Shown here piece after piece: positions 58,420-64,000 of a stretch of DNA of 64,000 bases. Numbering within the stretch: position 1 is the first letter of the stretch; each line of letters starts with the position of its first letter. Made by a program: the position numbers and the translations under genes. The stretch is from CAVXSP01 sp963724645 (GTDB taxonomy: Bacteria; Acidobacteriota; Vicinamibacteria; Vicinamibacterales; SCN-69-37): assembly GCA_963724645.1 (NCBI GenBank), contig CAVRVJ010000003.1:930001-994000 (forward strand). The letters are read 5' to 3'. The notes under the pieces are model-generated. The model did not search any database and was not told the origin of the DNA. It was given only the letters and a program-made list of their open reading frames with translations.

Positions 58420-60212
58420 ATTCGCCGATTCGCCGCCGCGATGGACGCAGCGTCCATCTTGACCAGCCGCCGGTCGTAGGTCATCAAGCCATTCACTTCA
58501 ATTTCGACATCAGTGGTCTGCGTGTACACGGCCGCCGACAGACCGTCCGAGACGAGCGGTCCGAGTTTATCGATCAGGGCCAGATAGGCGGCGGTCAGCT
58601 CATCGACTGTCTTGAAGCTGCGGTAGCCCCAGTTCTTTTCCTGTTGCCAGGTGTGGCCGCTCGTCGGGAGCCCGAGACCCCCGAACTCGCCGAGTACCGC
58701 CGCCCGGTCCTGCTCCTGGGCCGGGCTCGAGGGCCCGGGATAGCTATGAACGTCGTGGACATCGCCGGCTCCCCGCTCCGTCCAGCCGCTCGCGCTGTCT
58801 ACCAGCCGCGAAGGATCGAGCTTCCGGATGAGACCGACGATGCCCGCCGTGTCGAACTGCCCCCACCCCTCGTTGAACGGCACCCACATGACGATGGACG
58901 GATGATTCCGGCGTCCTTCGATCAATCGGGTCAGCTCCAACCGGTAGTCGCTGGCGGAAGCCTCGCTGCGTTGAAGATCGGGATCGGCCGCGCGGATCGA
59001 CTTGTCACCGCTTGGCATGTCCTGCCACACGAGCAATCCGAGCTTGTCGCACCAGTAGTACCAGCGGTCCGGCTCCACCTTCACATGCTTGCGCGCCAGG
59101 TTGAACCCGAGCTTCTTTGTCTGCTCGATATCGAACCGGAGCGCCTCGTCGGTCGGCGCCGTGTAGAGGCCATCCGGCCAGAAACCCTGATCGAGGGGAC
59201 CGAATTCGAACAACGGCTCGTTGTTCAGAAACAGGCGCGTGCGCCCATGCGAGTCCTTGCCGAGCCCAATCTTCCGCATGCCGAAATACGAACTCACGCG
59301 ATCGACCTCACGGCCGGCGCTCACAAGGGTCAGCTTGAGGTCGTACAGGTGCGGCGAATCGGGCGACCAGAGCCTGGCCTGCCGGATCGCGAGGGCGAAC
59401 GGCGAGCCCGACGGACCGGACGCGGTGGCCACGACGCGCGAGCCGTCGAGCGCGGTCGCGCGAATCTCTCCACCGCTCCCAGTCGTCCTCGCGTCGATTC
59501 GCAAGGCGCCTGCATCGACGTCCGGAACCAGGTTGATCGATTCGATCGCCGTCGCCGGCACTGGTTCCACCCACGTGGTCTGCCAGATTCCCGTGGTTGA
59601 CGTGTACCAGATCGACTGCGGACGCCGGACCTGCTTTCCGCGCGGCTGCGTGCCGGTATCGGTCGGATCGTCGACCCCCACGACGACCTCCTGAGAGCCG
59701 GAAGGGTGCAGCGCCTTTGTGATGTCGAAGCTGAAGCCATCGTAGCCGCCCTGATGGACGCCGACGTCCCGGCCGTTCACCCAGACGCGTGCATCCCAAT
59801 CGACGGCGCCAAAATGCAGCAGGATCCGCTGGCCATTCCACTTGCGAGGCAACGTGAACGTCCGCCGATACCAAAGTCGATCCTGATCGCTGACCGGCTT
59901 CATGACGCCCGAAAGGGCGGATTCCACAGGAAACGGGACCAGGATCTGGCCGTCCCATACAGGTGGCTGCGGCGAGGTTCTCGCCACGATCGCGTAGTCC
60001 CAAAGGCCGTTCAGGTTCAGCCAGTCAGGACGAACCATCTGCGGACGTGGATATTCGGCATGCGCGCTCTTCGGAGAGACGAGGCTCGTCCAGCGGGTGT
60101 CGAGCGGCCCGCGCTGCGGGCGCCAGACTGGCACGGTCTGCGACGCGAGCGGCTGGCCCGCTGCCACGAGGGCGCAGCCGAAAAGGAGGCAGGCCGCCAG
60201 AACGCGCGTCAT
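58401..60212 (-). CDS. Glycoside hydrolase family 2, exported
   Basis: 603 residues. A signal peptide (MTRVLAACLLFGCALVAAGQ) is followed by the sugar-binding jelly roll (WNGQRILLHFGAVDWDARVW then VNGRDVGVHQGGYDGFSFDI), an immunoglobulin-like domain and the TIM barrel. The acid/base is Glu448 in VPFNEGWGQFD and the nucleophile Glu509 in AVLGEFGGLGL; GLLVWQDMPSGDKS is also conserved. The total is short for a LacZ-type enzyme but normal for the compact GH2 group. It would release a terminal sugar (galactose, glucuronate or mannose) outside the cytoplasm. It is transcribed after the TIM-barrel gene (four-base gap). Confidence 0.9.
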   Translation of the reverse strand: MTRVLAACLLFGCALVAAGQPLASQTVPVWRPQRGPLDTRWTSLVSPKSAHAEYPRPQMVRPDWLNLNGLWDYAIVARTSPQPPVWDGQILVPFPVESALSGVMKPVSDQDRLWYRRTFTLPRKWNGQRILLHFGAVDWDARVWVNGRDVGVHQGGYDGFSFDITKALHPSGSQEVVVGVDDPTDTGTQPRGKQVRRPQSIWYTSTTGIWQTTWVEPVPATAIESINLVPDVDAGALRIDARTTGSGGEIRATALDGSRVVATASGPSGSPFALAIRQARLWSPDSPHLYDLKLTLVSAGREVDRVSSYFGMRKIGLGKDSHGRTRLFLNNEPLFEFGPLDQGFWPDGLYTAPTDEALRFDIEQTKKLGFNLARKHVKVEPDRWYYWCDKLGLLVWQDMPSGDKSIRAADPDLQRSEASASDYRLELTRLIEGRRNHPSIVMWVPFNEGWGQFDTAGIVGLIRKLDPSRLVDSASGWTERGAGDVHDVHSYPGPSSPAQEQDRAAVLGEFGGLGLPTSGHTWQQEKNWGYRSFKTVDELTAAYLALIDKLGPLVSDGLSAAVYTQTTDVEIEVNGLMTYDRRLVKMDAASIAAANRRIYSLGR

Positions 60213-60216
60213 GCGC

Positions 60217-61221
60217 CTAGCTCAGCAGATTCGTGAGGTTGCGGTAGCTGGTCGCGATCGCGACGAGCGAGCCGCCCGGCCAGTTCACGGCGCCGTCCTG
60301 CTCGACGAAGAAATACTCCAGCCCTGACGTCTTCCATTGCGCGAAGATCGGTTTGAAGTCCACTTCGCCGGCGCCGATGGGCACGGGGCCGCCGGTCACC
60401 GCAGGCACCGCGGCGCCGCCTGCACGGCCGCCCGCGGGCGACGCCGGCGGTGGAGGCGCGGCGGGCGGAGGGCCCGCCGCGAGCGTGCGAAACCGCTCAA
60501 CCTGCTGCTCCTGCGCGGCCTGCAACGCGAGGATGTCTTTCACGTGCCACATTTTGAATCGGCCGGGATACCTGTTGAACCAGTCGAGAGGATTCTGTCC
60601 GGCGACGCGCGCCCATCCGAGATCGATTTGAAACGCCACGAGGCTGGGGTCCGTTCCGCTGACGAAGACGTCCATCCCCTTCTTGCCGCCGCCGACGTCC
60701 ATGAATTCGTCGCGGTGACTGTGAAAGGCGAGGCCGATCTTCCGGGCTTTCAGCTTCGCGGCGATCGTGTTGAACTCGTCGGCGATCTTCTTCCATCCGT
60801 CAGCGGTGGTCGGCATGTCGTTGCCGAGTGACGGGACGGTGATGTACTCGTGGCCGATCGTCTGCGCGACATGGGCCTGCGCTTCGAAATCAGTCCGCAG
60901 CGGCCCCATCCCGATGTGAGTGCTCGGCGAGGTCATCTTCAGCCGGTCGAGTGTGGCGCGCACCTGTTCCGGCGTGCGATTCCCATAGCCGGCGAATTCC
61001 ACGAACTTGTACCCGACACGCGCGACATTCTCGAGCGCCCGGTCCATGTCCTGGGTCACCTGATCGCTCACCGTATAGAGCTGCAGACCGATGCGTGCGA
61101 CGCTCGGCTGCGTGGGCGAGACAGCGACCGCGCCCGCCAGCGACGTGCGGCCGGCAGCCGCCACACCGGCGGCAATGCCCGCGGCCTGGCCAAGAAAACA
61201 GCGTCGAGTCAACTTGCTCAT
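60217..61221 (-). CDS. Tat-exported TIM-barrel sugar isomerase/epimerase-like protein
   Basis: 334 residues from ATG 61219-61221, with GAGAGG upstream. MSKLTRRCFLGQAAGIAAGV is a twin-arginine signal. Barrel motifs: RIGLQLYTVSDQVTQDMDRA, YKFVEFAGYGNRTPEQVRAT, IGLAFHSHRDEFMDVGGGKK, VAFQIDLGWARVAGQNPLDW, KMWHVKDI and, at the end, SGLEYFFVEQDGAVNWPGGS. A Pro/Ala/Gly-rich insert of about 35 residues (around 244-280) separates the last two. It resembles the protein at 12963 more than the other TIM-barrel proteins here. The GH2 gene follows four bases downstream, so the product of that glycosidase may be its substrate. Confidence 0.88.
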   Translation of the reverse strand: MSKLTRRCFLGQAAGIAAGVAAAGRTSLAGAVAVSPTQPSVARIGLQLYTVSDQVTQDMDRALENVARVGYKFVEFAGYGNRTPEQVRATLDRLKMTSPSTHIGMGPLRTDFEAQAHVAQTIGHEYITVPSLGNDMPTTADGWKKIADEFNTIAAKLKARKIGLAFHSHRDEFMDVGGGKKGMDVFVSGTDPSLVAFQIDLGWARVAGQNPLDWFNRYPGRFKMWHVKDILALQAAQEQQVERFRTLAAGPPPAAPPPPASPAGGRAGGAAVPAVTGGPVPIGAGEVDFKPIFAQWKTSGLEYFFVEQDGAVNWPGGSLVAIATSYRNLTNLLS

Positions 61222-61340
61222 GACGTCCTCTCCCCTCGCGAATCCGGCCGGCGGGGTAACCGGCCGTAGGCTACCGTCCGTGGTTGGAAAGGTCAAACGA
61301 GGCGGCGCGAGGGCGTCATGGCTCACCATGCAGGGCCACC

Positions 61341-61410
61341 GGAGCCGTGACGTGGTAGGGTGAGCGCATTCGACGGGGCGCTGGTTCGCTGCCACGTTAA
61401 GTCAAGGTGC
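61341..61410. repeat. Palindromic repeat, copy C (diverged)
   Basis: The left arm GTGACGTGGTAGGGTGAGCG and the right arm TTCGCTGCCACGTTAAGTCA show the same ends as copies A and B but with more changes, and the outer TTGACTT of the left arm is missing. It lies between the TIM-barrel gene start (61221) and the Smr gene (61436), in a divergent intergenic region of 214 bases. The other part of this gap (61222-61340) has no feature I can name. Confidence 0.65.
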
Positions 61411-61435
61411 GGTTCCGTCCGGGGATGATGCGGTC

Positions 61436-61900
61436 ATGGCGTCCAGGTTCGTCGTGGGGGATGAAGTGCAGACGCCGCTCGGAAAAGGGATCGTCCGCGA
61501 AGCCCGGAGTCAGGGCTGGATCCTCATCGAGATCAACGGTCGGTCGGTGGTGCTCGAGGAACGTGCGATAAACCCGCTGGATCCGCGAGCAAAGGCGCGG
61601 GCGGGAAAGAAGAAGATCCCGCCGGCCCCCGCGCCTCCTTTTCGATCACCTGCGCCGCACGCCCACGGTGCACCCAATGAAATCGATCTGCATGGATTGA
61701 CTGTCGAGGAGGCTCTCGCCCGCGTCGAATCGGCGGTGAACGACGCGCTGCTGGCTGACGCGTCCGAGTTGCGCGTGATCCATGGCCGGAGCGGCGGACG
61801 CATCCGCGCCGCGCTCCACCGTTGGCTGCGTGACGTGTCGAATGTCCGCGCTTTCCGTCTGGACCCGAGAAACGCCGGCGTGACGATCGTGCGATTCTGA
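61436..61900 (+). CDS. Smr-domain protein (MutS2 C-terminal type)
   Basis: 154 residues. The N-terminal part (FVVGDEVQTPLGKGIVREAR, GWILIEINGRSVVLEERAIN) looks like the KOW/Tudor-like strand that precedes the Smr domain in MutS2. A Pro/Ala linker (KKKIPPAPAPPFRSPAPHAH) follows. The Smr domain itself has EIDLHGLTVEEALARVESAV and LRVIHGRSGGRIRAALHRWL, with the conserved DLHG and HGRSGG motifs. Smr domains nick or bind nucleic acid; MutS2 versions act on branched DNA or collided ribosomes. This is a stand-alone fragment-like protein common in several phyla. Confidence 0.88.
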   Translation: MASRFVVGDEVQTPLGKGIVREARSQGWILIEINGRSVVLEERAINPLDPRAKARAGKKKIPPAPAPPFRSPAPHAHGAPNEIDLHGLTVEEALARVESAVNDALLADASELRVIHGRSGGRIRAALHRWLRDVSNVRAFRLDPRNAGVTIVRF

Positions 61901-61968
61901 GGCGAGTGGCCCGTCCACGCTGATTCAGTGCCGGATTTCTGGGGCGGCGGCTCGCGCGAAGGCGGCGT

Positions 61969-62880
61969 TCACGGGATCGGCTTCTTGAGCGGCTGCAACT
62001 CGATCTTGCGGTAGTAGATCTCGGCCTGTTCCGTCTGGATCTGGATTTTGCCCGCTGTCGGCGTGACATTCGACGCTTCCATCACGACCGTCCCGTTGAC
62101 GATGTAGGTCAACTTGTCGCCGTCGGCGATGTATTCCACGCGCGTCCAGCCGTGGCCGGGGGTATCGACGTCATGCGCGCCGCGCGCCCCTTTGGCGGTT
62201 GTCAGGTTGGGGTCCTTGTTCACCCAGTTCACCCGGGTGGCGCCCCCGCGCGATATCCGTCTCGGCTCGCCGCCCCTCTTCCAGAACGGCTGGTCATTCG
62301 TTCCGCCTCTCGCCGACGGAACGGGGCGCATCTCCACTTCGACCGTCGCGCCAATGTTGAGCGGCTGTTCGTTCGCGTCGTTCCCGGCCAATACGAGCAG
62401 ATCCCCAACGCCGCCCTCGATGATCTGAAACTCGAAACTCGTCAACCACGGGCTGACGCCGGCCACGCGCATGACCGTGCTGCCGCCATCCGGTCCGATC
62501 CCGTGGATGAGGATGCCGTTGTCGCGCGCGAGGTCGGCGCGGTCGCCCCACGTCCGGTCGCCCCAACGGTATTCGGCGATCAGATGGTAGTTGGTGTACT
62601 CGTTCTTCGTAATCAGGCCGCCGTAGCCGTCGCCTGTGATGTGAAGCACCGGCTGGCCGTTCTCTGTCTCGACGTTGAAGATCTTCCTTGGATTCTCGTA
62701 CCTGGTGTCACGCAGCCAGGAATAGAAATTGTTCAGATCCTTGCCATTGAAGATCGCGATCGGCGAGTCTTTCGGGCTGATTGGCGCGTTCGGCGGCGCG
62801 CCCTGGACCGCTCCAGGCGCCGACAGGGCCGACCCAACCGCGACGGCCAGCCCGGCGCACACACAGAGAATCACCCTCAT
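61969..62880 (-). CDS. DUF1080 family protein (3-keto-disaccharide hydrolase-like)
   Basis: 303 residues from ATG 62878-62880 with GGAG upstream. A signal peptide (MRVILCVCAGLAVAVGSALS) is cleaved near residue 20. The concanavalin-like DUF1080 jelly roll follows: IAIFNGKDLNNFYSWLRDTR, HITGDGYGGLITKNEYTNYH then LIAEYRWGD, DNGILIHGIGPDG, WLTSFEFQIIEGGVGDLLVL and ADGDKLTYIVNGTVVMEASN. Members are exported and include enzymes that split 3-keto-disaccharides formed by GMC-type dehydrogenases. It follows the HTH-GAF gene by 16 bases on the same strand. Confidence 0.9.
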   Translation of the reverse strand: MRVILCVCAGLAVAVGSALSAPGAVQGAPPNAPISPKDSPIAIFNGKDLNNFYSWLRDTRYENPRKIFNVETENGQPVLHITGDGYGGLITKNEYTNYHLIAEYRWGDRTWGDRADLARDNGILIHGIGPDGGSTVMRVAGVSPWLTSFEFQIIEGGVGDLLVLAGNDANEQPLNIGATVEVEMRPVPSARGGTNDQPFWKRGGEPRRISRGGATRVNWVNKDPNLTTAKGARGAHDVDTPGHGWTRVEYIADGDKLTYIVNGTVVMEASNVTPTAGKIQIQTEQAEIYYRKIELQPLKKPIP

Positions 62881-62896
62881 TACGGCTCCGCGAGGT

Positions 62897-63922
62897 TCAC
62901 GCGTGTTGAGGTAGAGGCGTCGAATGCCCTGAGATCCAGCGATCGGGGTCAAGACCCCCGATCAATCGCGCCAGTAGCGCGGCAAAAATAGTGGCGAACG
63001 CGCGCACCGATCTGATCTGCTCGCTGCCCGACGGCAGTTCGATGGCGAGTACGCCGGCGCACCCCCCTGGCGTCAACAAGGGTACGACCAGCGCGCCGCG
63101 GGTCTGCTCGCTGCCACTGATCGCGAACGTTTCAGCCGATCGGAACGCGGCAGCGGTGACATTCTCGGCGTCCCGCCTGACCGTCGGCAGCTTCGCGAGG
63201 ACCCTGGCCGAGTATCCGTGCGCCAGCGCGGGTCTCAGTTCCGCGGCCAGCGCATCCCAGACCCAGACGATGAGGCCTATCGCATCGAGAATTCGGGCGG
63301 CTTCCTTCAGCAGGGGTTGCACGTCGTTAGTGCTACCGACCCGGGCAAACTCAGTACACAGACGGGCCACCGCCGCGAAATCGGGATCCGACGGTTCAAC
63401 GACCTTCGCCGGCATCGGGTCGATGACCGCCTCCTTCGTGATTTCGACCGGTTTGTCTGGCTCGGGAGATGGACGCGCAGCGACCGGGAGATCGAACCGG
63501 TCTGGGACCGGCACGTCGAGAGGGCTTGCTTCGGCGACCACTTCGTCCACAGCCGAAGGCCTGCCCCAGAGGCGAGACCAGGCCGAATCGACGATGTATC
63601 GAAGCCGAGTCGGCGGTCCCCCACTTGTCTGTGTGCCATCGGCGGCTGGCACAGCCGCCGGCATCGCAGAGACAATTTCAGCCGGATCGAAGTGGGTTTC
63701 CAGGAATTCGCGGAGGGCGGCATCTGGATCGAGGCCGATCGCCTGGGCGTAAGCGCGGAAGAAGGACCGGCGAAAAATCCCGGAGGGCCAATGCGAAACG
63801 TCATCCCGCTCGAGCGCCTCGAGGAGCGACAACTTGATTTTCGTCCGCTCGGCGATCGTGAGCAGGGCGATGTCTTGTTCTTCACGCCGCCGGCGCAGTC
63901 GAGCGCCAAAACTCTCAAGCAT
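62897..63922 (-). CDS. Helix-turn-helix (RodZ-type) protein with GAF-like domain
   Basis: 341 residues. The N-terminus GARLRRRREEQDIALLTIAE then RTKIKLSLLEALERDDVSHW followed by PSGIFRRSFFRAYAQAIGLD is the RodZ-type HTH_25 fold. Instead of a transmembrane helix, a linker of about 110 residues (PAAVPAADGTQTSGGPPTRL onward) leads to a GAF-like domain at about 185-325: AVARLCTEFARVGSTNDVQP, ILDAIGLIVWVWDALAAELR, ISGSEQTRGALVVPLLTPGG. It would be a soluble DNA-binding sensor. It is the first gene of a unit with DUF1080. The window's last 78 bases (63923-64000) are its upstream region with nothing else seen. Confidence 0.8.
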   Translation of the reverse strand: MLESFGARLRRRREEQDIALLTIAERTKIKLSLLEALERDDVSHWPSGIFRRSFFRAYAQAIGLDPDAALREFLETHFDPAEIVSAMPAAVPAADGTQTSGGPPTRLRYIVDSAWSRLWGRPSAVDEVVAEASPLDVPVPDRFDLPVAARPSPEPDKPVEITKEAVIDPMPAKVVEPSDPDFAAVARLCTEFARVGSTNDVQPLLKEAARILDAIGLIVWVWDALAAELRPALAHGYSARVLAKLPTVRRDAENVTAAAFRSAETFAISGSEQTRGALVVPLLTPGGCAGVLAIELPSGSEQIRSVRAFATIFAALLARLIGGLDPDRWISGHSTPLPQHA

Positions 63923-64000
63923 GCGGCAACCTCTGGCGAGGCGGCCCGTGGTGGCGAGGGCCGATAAACGTTCGAACGAGAGAGTACCAACATGAGCGCG

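Overview
The window is high-GC DNA from the chromosome of a bacterium that looks like a soil acidobacterium, most plausibly Vicinamibacteria (subgroup 6). The pointers are an acidobacterial VWFA-related exported protein, a large MacB/FtsX-type (ADOP) permease, a planctomycete-type DUF1592/DUF1552 cytochrome pair, many Tat-exported TIM-barrel sugar enzymes, GMC oxidoreductase plus gluconate-dehydrogenase-subunit-3 pairs, and a PQQ dehydrogenase operon. This is inference from gene families; no rRNA, tRNA, CRISPR, prophage or insertion sequence was seen.

Layout. 0-10 kb: a partial DUF4914-like gene, the VWA protein, a LysR regulator, a small membrane protein, an AI-2E family permease, a cupin, a coupled OYE-type oxidoreductase and DapA-like aldolase, and a VOC dioxygenase with a carboxylesterase. 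10-16 kb: a GT-C membrane glycosyltransferase, a broken NagB-like isomerase, an exported TIM-barrel protein, a heavily frameshifted unknown gene and a Uma2 nuclease. 16-19.3 kb: sugar-acid genes (HpaI aldolase and MFS transporter, divergent from an exported mannonate-dehydratase-like protein). 19.3-19.6 kb: a large nested inverted repeat. 20-34 kb: HAD hydrolase, L,D-transpeptidase, RibD-like reductase, then genes fitting a Weimberg-type route for pentonates (SMP-30 lactonase, SDR, FAH-family dehydratase, ketoglutarate-semialdehyde dehydrogenase, IlvD/Edd dehydratase), interleaved with an M3 peptidase and a TIM-barrel/GMC/subunit-3 set. 34-43.4 kb: a large outer-membrane peptidase/propeller/barrel protein, DUF1592 and DUF1552 proteins, an inverted array of short tandem repeats, a degenerate nucleoside-hydrolase-like protein coupled to a SUI1 factor, and an esterase. 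43.4-46 kb: an FMN-based extracytoplasmic electron-transfer set (FMN-binding protein, ApbE, RnfD-like). 46-50.7 kb: an operon of cytochrome c, PQQ dehydrogenase, GMC and subunit 3. 50.7-64 kb: ABC permease, a cytochrome c'-like lipoprotein, DUF899, IMPase, a VapBC-like toxin-antitoxin pair, aldo/keto reductase, a decayed TPR/membrane gene, a GH2 glycosidase with a TIM-barrel partner, an Smr protein, a DUF1080 protein and an HTH-GAF protein.

How it fits together. Much of the window encodes envelope-side oxidation and breakdown of sugars. Exported GMC and PQQ dehydrogenases pass electrons to c-type cytochromes or flavin carriers, TIM-barrel and DUF1080 enzymes act on the oxidised sugars, and sugar-acid dehydratases and aldehyde dehydrogenase feed the products to central metabolism. 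Many gene junctions are GTGA or ATGA overlaps, so translational coupling is common.

At least a dozen single-base frame changes break otherwise convincing genes. They may be consensus errors or real decay, and they are flagged gene by gene. No gene-free stretch exceeds about 300 bases; the longest intergenic parts hold the repeat elements.
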